A stretch of DNA of 41,035 nucleotides. Source: Ignavibacteria bacterium (GTDB lineage Bacteria > Bacteroidota > Ignavibacteria > Tepidaquicellales > Tepidaquicellaceae). Both the position numbers and the translations under genes were made by a program. The first letter of the stretch is position 1, and each line of letters opens with the position of its first letter. The stretch lies in contig JAFGII010000053.1 in assembly GCA_016929695.1 (NCBI GenBank), positions 1 to 41,035 of the forward strand. The letters are read 5' to 3'. Positions 8,175 to 17,974 of this stretch are shown here, in pieces. A model generated the notes under the pieces. That model worked only from the letters and a program-made list of their open reading frames with translations, did no database searches and had not been told where the DNA came from.

Positions 8175-9401
8175 ATGGGAAAAGTTGCAATTATCGGCGG
8201 AGGCGCGGCCGGATTTTTTGCCGCCCTGAATATAAGTAATGAAAATGAAATTCATATATTTGAAAAATCTTCAGAATTACTCTCGAAAGTAAGTATATCC
8301 GGAGGAGGAAGGTGCAATGTTACTAATTCTGATTTCGATTTGGCAAATCTTAAGGAATATTATCCAAGAGGTAATAAAGAATTAAGACAGGCTTTTTCGG
8401 TATTTGATAATACAAGTATATTTAAATGGTTTAAAGATAGAGGAGTTCATCTCAGGACTGAATCTGACTGCAGAGTTTTTCCTGAATCCGACAGCTCTGC
8501 TGAAATAATAAATTGCTTTTTAAAAGAAGCAAATGATAAAAATGTAAATATCCATAACGGATTCAAAGTAGTACGGATTAATAAAAATGATAAATTTAAA
8601 ATTATTTTTCAGGAGAAGAACGAAGATTTTTACTGTGACAAGATTATAGTTGCCACTGGGGGTATCAGTTCATCTAAAGGTTATAATTTTTTACAGCAAA
8701 CAGGTCATAAAATTATACCTCCTGTTCCTTCGCTGTTTGCTTTTGATTCTTATTATTCGAATTTAATTGACCTTGAGGGTATCAGTCTGAAAAAAGTGAA
8801 AATTTCAGTTTTAAAAAGAGATAATTATTTTCTGAAGAATAATTACTCCGCTGAAGGAGGATTCCTGATAACACACAATGGAATAAGCGGACCTGCTGTT
8901 CTGAGACTTTCATCTTATGCAGCAAGAGAATTAAATATGAACGATTACAAATTCGTAGCAAGAATTAATTTTATTCTTATTTCTGATATCGATTTCGAAA
9001 TTTCATTTATCAGAGATATCAGTCCTTCAAAAATTATCTCTTCGCAATCCCTGTTTGGTTTACCTTTAAGACTCTGGAAAAGAATCTGCGAAATTTCAGG
9101 AATAGACACGAAATTAAAATGGAATGATATTTCAAAAAAGAAAATACATCTTTTAAAAAACACACTTGAAAATCATCCACTTTTTATAACTGATAAAACT
9201 ACCAATAAGGAAGAATTCGTAACCTGCGGAGGTGTCTCGCTGAAAGAAATTGATTTTAGTACTATGGAATCAAAATTAGTACCGGGACTATATTTTGCCG
9301 GAGAGGTACTTGATATTGACGGGATTACAGGAGGATATAATTTTCAATCGGCATGGACTACGGGATACATTGCAGCGAAAGCTATTTGCAGTAAGCGATA
9401 G
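8175..9401 (+). CDS. HI0933/BaiN-family flavoprotein
   Basis: The 408-residue protein starts with a dinucleotide-binding motif (GGGAAG at 8-13), followed by the family signature SGGGRCNVTNSD at 42-53 and a C-terminal FAD-binding segment (GLYFAGEVLDIDGITGGYN then QSAWTTGYIAA). This order is that of the HI0933/YhiN/BaiN flavoproteins, annotated variously as aminoacetone oxidase-like or NAD(P)/FAD-dependent oxidoreductases; the length fits the family (about 400). It is cytoplasmic with no signal peptide. An AGGAG lies directly against the ATG, too close for an ideal ribosome site. It follows a terminator, so it likely has its own promoter. The true substrate is unknown. Confidence 0.9.
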   Translation: MGKVAIIGGGAAGFFAALNISNENEIHIFEKSSELLSKVSISGGGRCNVTNSDFDLANLKEYYPRGNKELRQAFSVFDNTSIFKWFKDRGVHLRTESDCRVFPESDSSAEIINCFLKEANDKNVNIHNGFKVVRINKNDKFKIIFQEKNEDFYCDKIIVATGGISSSKGYNFLQQTGHKIIPPVPSLFAFDSYYSNLIDLEGISLKKVKISVLKRDNYFLKNNYSAEGGFLITHNGISGPAVLRLSSYAARELNMNDYKFVARINFILISDIDFEISFIRDISPSKIISSQSLFGLPLRLWKRICEISGIDTKLKWNDISKKKIHLLKNTLENHPLFITDKTTNKEEFVTCGGVSLKEIDFSTMESKLVPGLYFAGEVLDIDGITGGYNFQSAWTTGYIAAKAICSKR

Positions 9402-9843
9402 TAATTAATAAAAACCTGGTATTACATCTTTATATTACTATATTCCAAGATTATAATCTGTCTTTTTGCAGAGAGTGCGGGATTCGAACCCGCGATACGC
9501 GTAAGCATATACTCGCTCTCCAGGCGAGCCCCTTCAACCACTCGGGCAACTCTCTAAATCTTTGTAATTTAATTAAATAATGATATTTTTAAAATAGTTT
9601 TATTTCTGCATTTACAATCAATATAATTTCTATGAATTTATTTATATTATATGGATATAAGATAACCAATTAAGTTATTGCCGCTCGACGCACCGGAATA
9701 CTATCTGATAATTTTGTCGGATTAAAAAAAGACAGAATAAGAATTTAAGAAGACATCGTAAATACTCATATTTTTTGATTTTATACAGTCTTGGGAACAA
9801 ATTATTAAAATTATAGTATTAAAATAAGAAAAGGACTACAATT
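9402..9843. other. Spacer with a tRNA gene
   Basis: Apart from the minus-strand tRNA-Ser at 9469-9555, nothing gene-like is seen. A short GC-richer island around 9680-9705 stands out from its AT-rich surroundings but shows no stem or coding pattern. Confidence 0.6.
9469..9555 (-). tRNA. tRNA-Ser (GGA anticodon)
   Basis: On the minus strand the acceptor strands AGAGAGT and ACTCTCT pair fully, with G as discriminator base. The D-arm contains GAGTGGTTGAAGG, the anticodon stem is CTCGC/GCGAG around the loop CTGGAGA (anticodon GGA), there is a long variable arm as in class II tRNAs, and the T-arm is GCGGG-TTCGAAT-CCCGC. CCA is not encoded. Total length is 87 bases. No integrase or direct repeat sits beside it, so it is not an obvious island junction. 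Confidence 0.95.
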
Positions 9844-10221
9844 ATGAAAAAAATCACACTATTAATTTTATTTTTTACCATAACAATAATATATACAAAC
9901 TCATATTCACAAAGTGCTGTTTATTTTTGCAATAAAACGGGTGCAGTCGGATTTGCTTATGGTTATTCATATAATGAGGTTATTGAAATGGGTAAGGAAG
10001 CTTGTATAGAATTCGGAGGGCAAAATCCGCAACTTGTTGTTGCAACACAAAATAAAGGATACGGTGCAATAGTATTGGGAAAAGATGAAAACGGGAGCCT
10101 GGTAGTAGGTGCGGCTGTAGGGATTTCAAAATATCAGGATGCCGTAGATGAAGCATTCAAAGCATGTAATAATCTCGGGGCAAGAGATGCAAATTTAGAG
10201 AAAACCTGGCACGACAAATAA
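9844..10221 (+). CDS. Small secreted DUF4189-like protein
   Basis: This 125-residue product has a signal peptide (MKKITLLILFFTITIIYTNSYSQ). The mature part has two similar halves. The first has GAVGFAYGYSYNEVIEMGKEACIEFGG; the second has VGAAVGISKYQDAVDEAFKACNN, each a Gly/Ala strand, then a helix ending in a Cys. This resembles DUF4189 proteins, in which short strands and AxxxALxxC helices alternate. The function of that family is unknown. An AAGGA lies 14 bases before the ATG. It stands alone and is followed by a clear terminator. Confidence 0.7.
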   Translation: MKKITLLILFFTITIIYTNSYSQSAVYFCNKTGAVGFAYGYSYNEVIEMGKEACIEFGGQNPQLVVATQNKGYGAIVLGKDENGSLVVGAAVGISKYQDAVDEAFKACNNLGARDANLEKTWHDK

Positions 10222-10254
10222 AATGTTCTTTTCTCCATATATATTCCAATCGGG

Positions 10255-10281
10255 ACGGGCTTTTAAAGCCCGTTTCTTTTT
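10255..10281 (+). terminator. Intrinsic terminator after the DUF4189-like gene
   Basis: ACGGGCTT (10255-10262) pairs with AAGCCCGT (10266-10273) with a three-base loop, followed by TTCTTTTT. It lies about 35 bases after the stop codon on the plus strand. Confidence 0.85.
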
Positions 10282-10305
10282 ATATTCGTTTCGTAAAATC
10301 TGTTC

Positions 10306-10344
10306 AAAAAAAAATCCCTGTAAATTTTCCTATTACAGGGATTT
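10306..10344 (-). terminator. Intrinsic terminator for the arylsulfotransferase-like gene
   Basis: AAATCCCTGTAA (10312-10323) and TTACAGGGATTT (10333-10344) form a twelve-pair stem. The A9 run at 10306-10314 becomes a T9 run after the stem on the minus strand. It is 20 bases beyond the stop of the minus-strand gene at 10364. With the plus-strand terminator 30 bases away it insulates two convergent genes. Confidence 0.85.
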
Positions 10345-10363
10345 CCATTTTCTACAAAGAATT

Positions 10364-12160
10364 TTATCTGACAAACACCATTTTTTTTGTTTCTTTAAAT
10401 TTATTGCTCGTTATCTGATAGAAATAAACTCCCGATGCAAATGCACTGGCATCCCATTTAATTTTAACTTTCTGGGGCTGAAGGAACTGATTAACCAGAG
10501 TTGCTATTTCAGCACCAAGTATATTATAAATTTTCAGTGTTATATATTGCGGTTCTGGTACGTCAAATTCTATGGTCGTTTCAGGATTAAATGGGTTTGG
10601 ATAGTTTTGGTATAATGCATATGTCGCCGGGGGAGGAGTGGGTTTTTCTACGAAATCCCATTCGAATTTGTATGCCCTGTAATCAAATACAAAATCCGGT
10701 AATTTCATCTCAAACAACACTGTACCGTCCGAAGCTACTTCCGAAACTGTTAAAACAGGTTCGGAGATTGTTCCGCCCCATCCTATTATTGTATTTCCGT
10801 TATCAAGTCTTTGTACATTTCCCATAAAAGGTCCAAATACGTCCGGGTTGCGTCTGTATTGCCATACAAGTGTTGCTGTTTTAGATTGTTCATTTAATTG
10901 ATATTCAACTGCCCGTGAGAAAGGTGGATTATGTGCGTTCCCATTATCATAAAGAGTTATATTTCCGTTCTTTAGTCTCCGTATATCGTGCTGATAATTA
11001 AACCCGTTAGTATCATTAATAAAAGTAAACTGATTATTTTTCCCTCCTAACCTCCATATTATTGCTCCCGTAGTACGGTTAATTTTGGTAATTTCATCAA
11101 GATGCCTTGAAGAAATCATTATATTTCCGTCAGTATCATATTCAATAGCATTTCCGTGTATATAATCTATAGTATCACTATATAAATCCTGATTTGAGCA
11201 ATCAGTAATGGGAATATGGTCCCAACTTCTCCATTGAAAGATAACATTCTTATTGATATCTATTTCCTGGATAATAAGGCCGGTAACCAGAGCATTAGTA
11301 TTACCTCCGGGAACAACTGTATCCATATTGACATATACGGGATCATAAGCCATCAGATAAGCGTTACCATTTTCAAGATATTCAAGTTCATGCTGATCTG
11401 TAGTATAACCATTTCCCGTATAGAAACTGTCAACTATGAAATAGTTTGTGTCTAATTCATAATACTTCCCTTTATTACCGCCCTCAAAATACACAAGATT
11501 TCCGTTCGATATTTTTTTAAAGTCAGTAGGGAATAAAGATTCTCTGTAAAAATGCGGAGTACCGTCATTATTGAAAATCATAAGATAGGTTCCATATGCA
11601 GGGAAAAAAGAGAAACAAGTGATAAATATTTTCCCGGGAGAGGGATTATTAGAAACCATTACTGTTGGGGACGGAAAATTTGACGGTAAAGAATCTGAAA
11701 ATATATTTGACCCGGGGAATAAGGAATTTGAATAATATTTCATCCCAAGTTCTTTGAGAAAATAATTTGAAGGAGAAGGAATTAATTCTTTTTCTTTAAT
11801 AAAAAATTTGTATTCGTAGTCAACGGATTTCCCAGTAATCCGCGAACTAAGTTTTACTGTTACTGTTTCCGATAAATCAAAAGGTTTATCAGGTTTAAAA
11901 ATTATCGTAGAACCTTCTGATGTGATTAGAGCTTTTCCGCTGTGAATTCCGCTTAATGAACCCGTTACGGTAATATTACCGTTCTTACTGAGTACATTTA
12001 TCCGGGGTGATATATAAGGACGAATGATAATATTAGTTTCCCTGTTGTTGTATTTGGAGTCCGGCAGAGGAGATAAATATAAAACCGGAATATCATTCGC
12101 TAATAAGAATAAAGGGAAAAATAAAATTAAGATAAAAATGCAAAGAAATGGTTTTTTCAT
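10364..12160 (-). CDS. Arylsulfotransferase (ASST)-like secreted protein, T9SS tail
   Basis: The 598-residue protein has a signal peptide (MKKPFLCIFILILFF..., ending LLAND). Residues about 25-120 form an Ig-like beta domain. A propeller-type ASST domain follows (about 165-490), with blade motifs such as ENGNAYLMAYD, DTDGNIMISSRHLDEITKINRTTG, IIWRLGGKNNQF and LKNGNITLYDNGN. Histidines at 257, 335, 353 and 391 sit at blade starts, as do the active-site histidines of ASST enzymes, which move sulfuryl groups between phenols. The last 85 residues are a T9SS sorting domain (NYPNPFNPETTIEF ... SGVYFYQIT ... KKMVFVR). It is thus predicted to act outside the cell. True sulfotransferase activity is uncertain; many ASST-fold proteins in this group may only bind. 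Confidence 0.85.
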   Translation of the reverse strand: MKKPFLCIFILILFFPLFLLANDIPVLYLSPLPDSKYNNRETNIIIRPYISPRINVLSKNGNITVTGSLSGIHSGKALITSEGSTIIFKPDKPFDLSETVTVKLSSRITGKSVDYEYKFFIKEKELIPSPSNYFLKELGMKYYSNSLFPGSNIFSDSLPSNFPSPTVMVSNNPSPGKIFITCFSFFPAYGTYLMIFNNDGTPHFYRESLFPTDFKKISNGNLVYFEGGNKGKYYELDTNYFIVDSFYTGNGYTTDQHELEYLENGNAYLMAYDPVYVNMDTVVPGGNTNALVTGLIIQEIDINKNVIFQWRSWDHIPITDCSNQDLYSDTIDYIHGNAIEYDTDGNIMISSRHLDEITKINRTTGAIIWRLGGKNNQFTFINDTNGFNYQHDIRRLKNGNITLYDNGNAHNPPFSRAVEYQLNEQSKTATLVWQYRRNPDVFGPFMGNVQRLDNGNTIIGWGGTISEPVLTVSEVASDGTVLFEMKLPDFVFDYRAYKFEWDFVEKPTPPPATYALYQNYPNPFNPETTIEFDVPEPQYITLKIYNILGAEIATLVNQFLQPQKVKIKWDASAFASGVYFYQITSNKFKETKKMVFVR

Positions 12161-12253
12161 TGTATTATTTTAATATAATATTAAAGAAATCTACTTTCCA
12201 TCAATATATTATAAGATAATATAAAATTATAAATTTAAAAATTATATAATTTA

Positions 12254-12871
12254 TCATAATTTAAAAAATCGGTTCACAACTTCTTTCGTAGTTTCAAATT
12301 CAAATCCCCTTGAAATAAGATAGTTGTAAGCTTTTTGCTTCTTAACAGGTAAAGGTTTATCTTTAATTTTTACTGAGTATTTTTTCAACAGCAATTCCGC
12401 GCTTAAGGATTCATCCAAATATGACGAAACCAGTACTTGTTCTATTATTTCCTTGCTTATGCCTTTCCGCAGTAGCTTGTGGTAAATCATTCTTTTTCCG
12501 GAAGGTTTTTTCAGTAATTCATCGGCGACAAAGGAACGAGCAAATTCTTCATCGTTGAGGAACTTGTGGCTTATAAAAAACTCAATAATTTTTTCTAAGT
12601 TTACACCGGAAATATTTTTTTGCTTTAATTTCGTTCTTAATTCCTTCTCGCTCCTCTGCCGGTAATACAGAAAATCATAAGCAACTTTCTTCCCGTAGTT
12701 GTATTCATCGTAATTCCTGATTTCATTTTGCATTTCTTCCGTCAGTTCATCGTTTTTATGCAACGCATACTTTACAAGTGTATCTTCATAAACGCCGAAA
12801 GCAAATTTCCCGTCGAGGAAAACGTTATATCTCCCTTTTTTCTTTTGCTTCTCGATAGATGTTATTATCAT
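12254..12871 (-). CDS. recX: RecX-family regulator of RecA
   Basis: This is a 205-residue, lysine-rich, all-helical protein. The core three-helix repeats typical of RecX are visible: YDFLYYRQRSEKELRTKLKQK (about 65-85), FISHKFLNDEEFARSFVADEL (about 98-118), and a C-terminal repeat with YLISRGFEFETTKEVVNRF. An N-terminal beta segment (KGRYNVFLDGKFAFGVYEDTL) is common to longer RecX proteins. It lies 25 bases after recA on the same strand, the classical arrangement. RecX binds RecA filaments and limits their growth. Length and order make this call safe. Confidence 0.93.
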   Translation of the reverse strand: MIITSIEKQKKKGRYNVFLDGKFAFGVYEDTLVKYALHKNDELTEEMQNEIRNYDEYNYGKKVAYDFLYYRQRSEKELRTKLKQKNISGVNLEKIIEFFISHKFLNDEEFARSFVADELLKKPSGKRMIYHKLLRKGISKEIIEQVLVSSYLDESLSAELLLKKYSVKIKDKPLPVKKQKAYNYLISRGFEFETTKEVVNRFFKL

Positions 12872-12896
12872 GAATTAAAAACAGAATTCAGGTATT

Positions 12897-13949
12897 CTAT
12901 TTTTTCTTTTCTTTATCCTTAGCTACAGTACTGTTATTATTTTCATCTTTAATGGCGTTTAATCCCAGTGCCGTTTCAATTTCCTTATATATTTTATCAT
13001 ATATTTCTTTATCCTCGGAAATAAGTTTTTTCAAGCCGTCCCTGCCTTGTACTCTGTTTTCACCGACCGTGAACCATGCTCCGCTCTTCTTTATTATATC
13101 CTTACTAACTGCCAAATCTATTAAATCTCCGATTTTTGAAATTCCTTCATTGTACATAATGTCAAACTCAACTTCCTTGAACGGAGGGGCAACTTTGTTT
13201 TTCACAACTTTTATTCTTGTTCTGTTGCCGATTACACTCTCACCATCTTTGATTTGTCCAATTCTTCTGATATCCATTCTGACTGATGCATAGAACTTCA
13301 ATGCTTTCCCTCCGGTCGTTGTTTCAGGACTTCCGAACATTACCCCGATTTTATCACGGAGTTGATTCGTAAAAATAAGACTAACATTCGATTTAGAAAC
13401 TGCAGCAGTTAATTTTCTCAATGCCTGTGACATTAACCTTGCCTGCATTCCCATTACAGAGTCGCCCATTTCACCTTCTATTTCCGCTCGCGGTGTCAGT
13501 GCCGCGACCGAATCTACAACTATAACATCGAGCGCATTACTGCGCACGAGTGTTTCACAGATTTCAAGTGCCTGCTCGCCATATTCAGGTTGAGAAATTA
13601 AAAGATTGCTCACATCAACTCCGAGTTTCTGTGCATAATTTATATCCATTGCATGCTCGGTATCAATAAATGCAGCAAGTCCACCTGCTTTTTGTGCTTC
13701 CGCAATTAAGTGCAAGCAGATTGTCGTTTTACCCGATGATTCCGGTCCGTAAATTTCCGATATCCGTCCTCTCGGCACTCCACCGATTCCAAGTGCTGCG
13801 TCAAGCGATATTGAACCTGTTGAAATCGCTTCAAGTTTTGATGCAGGCTTGTCACCAAGCCTCATAATTGAACCCTTGCCATGTTCTTTTTCTATTTGCG
13901 ACAATGCTATGTCAAGGGATTTTAACTTCATTTCTCTTTCATCTGCCAT
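12897..13949 (-). CDS. recA: RecA recombinase
   Basis: The 350-residue RecA has the Walker A motif GPESSGKTT at 68-76, the catalytic Glu in TEHA (E98), Walker [11 protein letters not shown] (about 142-151), the loop-1 region [41 protein letters not shown] at 195-214 (loop 2) and a lysine-rich C-terminal tail. It catalyses strand exchange and promotes repressor self-cleavage where an SOS system exists. I saw no LexA-like palindrome upstream. A TATATTTG at 14039-14046 (minus strand) matches the Bacteroidota -7 element TAnnTTTG about 90 bases before the start, but no good -33 TTG accompanies it. recX follows directly. Confidence 0.98.
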   Translation of the reverse strand: MADEREMKLKSLDIALSQIEKEHGKGSIMRLGDKPASKLEAISTGSISLDAALGIGGVPRGRISEIYGPESSGKTTICLHLIAEAQKAGGLAAFIDTEHAMDINYAQKLGVDVSNLLISQPEYGEQALEICETLVRSNALDVIVVDSVAALTPRAEIEGEMGDSVMGMQARLMSQALRKLTAAVSKSNVSLIFTNQLRDKIGVMFGSPETTTGGKALKFYASVRMDIRRIGQIKDGESVIGNRTRIKVVKNKVAPPFKEVEFDIMYNEGISKIGDLIDLAVSKDIIKKSGAWFTVGENRVQGRDGLKKLISEDKEIYDKIYKEIETALGLNAIKDENNNSTVAKDKEKKK

Positions 13950-14095
13950 AAAGTATTTTTTAAATTATAAAATTATAAATTTTAATGTTAATATTAATAA
14001 TATATTTATAAATAAAATAGATACATTTTTTTCCGTTACAAATATAAATTACGGATAAAGAAATCCGGAATCTGCATTCCCCTCAAACTTAACAG

Positions 14096-17000
14096 TTAGG
14101 AACAGCCGCTTGTTGAACCGCACGAAAGACATTTCAGACAAGTTCCGTTTCTAACCATTGTTGCCTGTCCGCATTCCTGACAAATATCACCCGTATATCC
14201 TTTTATTCTTGATTCTTCGGCAATATTATCTGCGGATACTTTTTTTGTAGAAAGATTTTCTGTACCTCCGTTTCCGTCAGTTCTCCCGAGTTTAACTGTA
14301 ACAGGTTTCGGAGGATTTTTATCTTTTGGAGTAATATGTTCTTCGATGATTCGTTCGGTGTATAATTTTTCCTCGTCAAATTCTTCTTCGTCATCTTTTT
14401 TTGTCCCGATGGCATCTATGGGACTCGTCCGGATTGCCTCTTCTTCTATGTGAGCAAGATCAAATCTGCCGAGGTATGTTACTGCCAGTTCTCTGAATAT
14501 ATAATCGATAATCGAGGTTGTCATTTTAATATTCGGATTTCCTATTACTATTCCGTTAGGTTCAAATCTTGTATAAACGAATGCATCAACAAATTCTTCA
14601 AGCGGAACACCATGCTGCAAACCGAGAGAAACCGCAATAGCAAAACAGTTCATCAGACTTCTGAAAGCTGCTCCTTCCCTGTGCATATCAATGAAAATTT
14701 CGCCGAGTTGTGCATTATCATATTCACCTGTCCGTAAATAAACGGAATGGTTGCCTATTTTTGCTTTCTGAGTATAACCCTTCCGTCTATAAGGAAGTTT
14801 ACGCCTTTTTGCTATGTATCTGTGTACAATTCTTTCTGCAACTTTTACTATATCGAATGCTTGCGATGTTTCTACAATTGAATCCGAAATTTCTTCAATT
14901 TCTTCATCGAATGCTGTTGAATTTAACGGTTGTGATAATTTCGAGCCGTCTCTGTATAAAGCATTTGCTTTTAATCCGAGATTCCAGGACATTATAAATG
15001 CCTGTTTCATATCTTCAACAGTCGCAGAATTAGGAAAGTTAATTGTCTTTGATATCGCACCGGATACAAATGGCTGCGCAGCTGCCATTATCTTTATATG
15101 AGCATCAGGATGAATAAATCTCGTTCCTCTTTTCCCGCATTTATTAGCACAGTCAAAAACCGCATAATGCAATTTCTTCAAGTGCGGTGCACCTTCGATT
15201 GTCATTGCTCCGCAAATATAATCGTTGGCAGCTTCAATCTGCTCTTTTGTAAACCCAAGTTCTCTTAATATATTAAAATCAGGGTCATTGATTTTATCAT
15301 CTGAAAATCCGAGTTTGCTCTTTAAAAATGATTCTTCAATTGAATATTTATTGAAAGCAAAATTAATATCAAACACGGAAGGCATTAGTTTTTCTAACGA
15401 CATAATTATATCCTTCGTAAATCCCTTTTCTGCCAGAGTTTTCGGATTTATATAAGGACAATCAACAAGTGTTTTATTACCCGCAGTATATTTAATTATA
15501 TCGTTAATTTCATTTTTGGTATATCCGAGTTTTTTTAGTGCGATAGGAATGGAATCATTGACAATTTTAAAATATCCGCCGCCCGCAAGTTTTTTGAATT
15601 TTACCAGAGCGTAATCGGGTTCAATTCCGGTTGTATCACAGTCCATTATTAATCCTATTGTCCCTGTAGGAGCAATTACAGTAACCTGTGAATTTCTGAA
15701 ACCAAATTTTTCTCCTATTTCAACCGTTTTATCCGCATCTTCCCTCGCGGCATTGAGCAAGTAATCCGGACAATATTTTTTATTAATACCAAGCGGATTA
15801 ATTGAAAGTCCTTCGTATTCATTTTTGGGTGAATTGTATGCTGCCTTTTTATGATTCCTGATTACTCTCTGCATATTATCCTTATTTTCGTGATACTTTT
15901 CGAATGGCCCAAGTTCTTTGGACATTTCTGCAGAAGTATAATAGGCATTCATATGCATAATGCAGGTTAGTGCTCCGGTTATTGCTAGCGCTTCTTCAGA
16001 ATCATAAGGAATTCCCTGCCGCATTAAAAGTGCGCCAATATTTGCATAACCTAAACCGAGTGTCCTGTATTCAAATGATTTCCTGGCAATTTCCTTGCTC
16101 GGATATTGCGCCATCAAAACACTTATTTCAAGGGTGATTGTCCAAAGTCTTGACGCATGCCTGAACTGATTTATGTTAAATATTTCTTTATCTTCATTAT
16201 AAAATTTCACAAGATTAAGAGAAGCAAGATTGCACGCCGTATCATCAAGGAACATATATTCACTGCATGGATTTGAAGCACGGATTTCTCCTCCTTTTGG
16301 ACAGGTGTGCCATTCATTAACTGTATCGTGAAATTGGATACCCGGATCAGCGGAAGACCATGCGGCATAAGCAATATCTTCCCACAAATTCCGTGCTCTC
16401 ACTTTTTTTACAGGTTTTGGTTTTCTATTATCTTTTTGGGCATTTTTTAATTCGCCGCGGTTATACAAAAACCAGTCGTCGTCCTTTGTAACCGCTTTCA
16501 TAAAATCATTGGTAGCACGGACAGAGTTGTTTGAATTCTGACCGGAGACCGTGCCGTATGCTTCCGAATTCCAATCGGTGTCGAAAACGGGAACGTAAAT
16601 TTCTTTATAGCCTAATTTCGAAAGTTGTATTACTCTTTCTATGTAATTTTCCGGAATTAAATCTTTTCTTGCTTCTTTAATTGCGTGTGCTAAATTTTTA
16701 TTTTTTCTCCTGTCGGTTCCGTCATTCTCAGGATGAACGCTGTGGCAAGCTTTCATAATACTGTTAAGATGCCTGTTTAAAAGTTTTGAACCAGCTACTA
16801 AAGCAGCAACTTTTTGTTCTTCGATAACTTTCCAGTTAATAAATTCCTGAATATCCGGATGGTTAAGGTCGAGAATAACCATCTTTGCTGCTCTGCGTGT
16901 TGTTCCACCTGATTTGATAGCACCTGCACTTTTGTCGCCTATTTTCAGAAAAGACATCAATCCGGATGATTTACCTCCGCCGCTTAATGATTCACCCAAA

Positions 17001-17716
17001 CCTCTTAAATCCGAAAAGTTTGTACCCGTACCGGAACCATATTTAAATAATCTTGCTTCCCTCACCCACAGATCCATAATTCCGCCTTCGTTTACAAGAT
17101 CATCTTTTACCGATTGAATAAAGCATGCGTGCGGCTGACAGTGAGAATATGCATCCGCAGATTGAGTCAGTTCCTTTGTTTCCGGGTCAACAAAATAATG
17201 TCCTTGTGCCGGACCGCTAATACCGTAAGCCCAGTGAAGACCGGTATTAAACCATTGCGGCGAATTCGGTGCTCCGATTTGCATCGCAAGCATATAATAC
17301 ATTTCTTCATAATAATTTAAGGCATCCTGCTCACCCGAAAAATAATTGTATTTCCATCCCCAGTATGTCCAGCATCCCGCTAACCTATGAAATACCTGAT
17401 GTGCGTGATTTTCATATGTGAAAAATTCTTTATCTTCCGGATTTGAAAACATATCGAAATCCGGTTCCGATCTTGACAACCATTCCGGAATATTGCCCTC
17501 CTCAATCTTTTTTAATCTCTTTGGTACTCCCGCTTTCCTAAAATATTTCTGTGCCAGTATATCCGTAGCAACCTGAGACCAGTGTTTCGGTACATAGACA
17601 TCAGTCATTTGAAATATAGCTTCACCCGACGGTTGAAGTATTTCCGACGTCCTTTTTTCGAATTCTATGCTGCTTATTTTTTTTGAATTACCTAATAAGA
17701 GACGGTTAATTTTCAT
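14096..17716 (-). CDS. nrdJ: Adenosylcobalamin-dependent (class II) ribonucleotide reductase
   Basis: This 1206-residue protein reduces ribonucleotides to deoxyribonucleotides using a B12-derived thiyl radical, so it needs neither oxygen nor a separate radical subunit. Key signatures are SNPCSE with the N482-C484-E486 catalytic triad, the redox cysteine pair C198 (QPHACFIQ) and C495 ([11 protein letters not shown]), the conserved [16 protein letters not shown] loop near 224-239, and the PTGTIG loop. The C-terminal tail is a zinc-ribbon with C1179, C1182, C1193, C1196, C1199 and C1205, which likely reloads the active-site disulfide. Length fits the long NrdJ type, and no N-terminal ATP-cone is visible. 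No cobalamin riboswitch is seen upstream. It is transcribed divergently from the YfhO operon. A weak stem (14052-14067, with 14067-14080) follows the stop. Confidence 0.96.
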   Translation of the reverse strand: MKINRLLLGNSKKISSIEFEKRTSEILQPSGEAIFQMTDVYVPKHWSQVATDILAQKYFRKAGVPKRLKKIEEGNIPEWLSRSEPDFDMFSNPEDKEFFTYENHAHQVFHRLAGCWTYWGWKYNYFSGEQDALNYYEEMYYMLAMQIGAPNSPQWFNTGLHWAYGISGPAQGHYFVDPETKELTQSADAYSHCQPHACFIQSVKDDLVNEGGIMDLWVREARLFKYGSGTGTNFSDLRGLGESLSGGGKSSGLMSFLKIGDKSAGAIKSGGTTRRAAKMVILDLNHPDIQEFINWKVIEEQKVAALVAGSKLLNRHLNSIMKACHSVHPENDGTDRRKNKNLAHAIKEARKDLIPENYIERVIQLSKLGYKEIYVPVFDTDWNSEAYGTVSGQNSNNSVRATNDFMKAVTKDDDWFLYNRGELKNAQKDNRKPKPVKKVRARNLWEDIAYAAWSSADPGIQFHDTVNEWHTCPKGGEIRASNPCSEYMFLDDTACNLASLNLVKFYNEDKEIFNINQFRHASRLWTITLEISVLMAQYPSKEIARKSFEYRTLGLGYANIGALLMRQGIPYDSEEALAITGALTCIMHMNAYYTSAEMSKELGPFEKYHENKDNMQRVIRNHKKAAYNSPKNEYEGLSINPLGINKKYCPDYLLNAAREDADKTVEIGEKFGFRNSQVTVIAPTGTIGLIMDCDTTGIEPDYALVKFKKLAGGGYFKIVNDSIPIALKKLGYTKNEINDIIKYTAGNKTLVDCPYINPKTLAEKGFTKDIIMSLEKLMPSVFDINFAFNKYSIEESFLKSKLGFSDDKINDPDFNILRELGFTKEQIEAANDYICGAMTIEGAPHLKKLHYAVFDCANKCGKRGTRFIHPDAHIKIMAAAQPFVSGAISKTINFPNSATVEDMKQAFIMSWNLGLKANALYRDGSKLSQPLNSTAFDEEIEEISDSIVETSQAFDIVKVAERIVHRYIAKRRKLPYRRKGYTQKAKIGNHSVYLRTGEYDNAQLGEIFIDMHREGAAFRSLMNCFAIAVSLGLQHGVPLEEFVDAFVYTRFEPNGIVIGNPNIKMTTSIIDYIFRELAVTYLGRFDLAHIEEEAIRTSPIDAIGTKKDDEEEFDEEKLYTERIIEEHITPKDKNPPKPVTVKLGRTDGNGGTENLSTKKVSADNIAEESRIKGYTGDICQECGQATMVRNGTCLKCLSCGSTSGCS

Positions 17717-17974
17717 TCATATATATTCTTAAATGGTTAGCAAAAAATAATTTGTATATTTTAAAAAACTTAATTTCGGTTTGCTGATTATCTATTTTGT
17801 AAAATTAACTGAAACAAATTTTAAAATCAAAATTATTTTTCATAATTTTTAAAAATTTTTTACTTGACTTTTAATAATTTTTTATTCCTTGTGAAAAAAA
17901 AGTGCTTTGTCAAGTTTTTTTTCGTTTTTTCAAAAATTATGACTGTATTTTAAAATTTTTTATTCATAAATTTT
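17717..17974. promoter_or_regulatory. Divergent promoter region nrdJ / YfhO operon
   Basis: These 258 very AT-rich bases separate two divergent starts and must carry both promoters. A perfect 7-bp inverted repeat, ACTTGAC (17862-17868) and GTCAAGT (17909-17915), each containing a TTGAC-like -35 core, lies near the middle. On the minus strand TTGACA is at 17908-17913. No good -10 element can be assigned at standard spacing, so exact promoters are not called. Confidence 0.45.

Noticed and set aside
9469-9555. tRNA-Ser as an integration (att) site
   Set aside because: No integrase, phage gene or direct repeat of the tRNA 3' end was seen nearby.
10223-10615. 130-codon plus-strand ORF after the DUF4189-like gene
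   Set aside because: It runs through two terminators and then antisense to the conserved T9SS tail of the arylsulfotransferase-like gene; its composition is a shadow of that gene.
13950-14095. LexA/SOS box upstream of recA
   Set aside because: No palindrome of a known LexA type (e.g. CTG-N10-CAG or GAAC-N4-GTTC) is present in the spacer.
14203-15455. Several ORFs opposite or out of frame within nrdJ
   Set aside because: All lie inside a continuous, motif-complete 1206-codon gene and show no independent features.
17717-17974. Cobalamin riboswitch upstream of the B12-dependent reductase
   Set aside because: The leader is extremely AT-rich and lacks the conserved GC-rich B12-box and paired elements.
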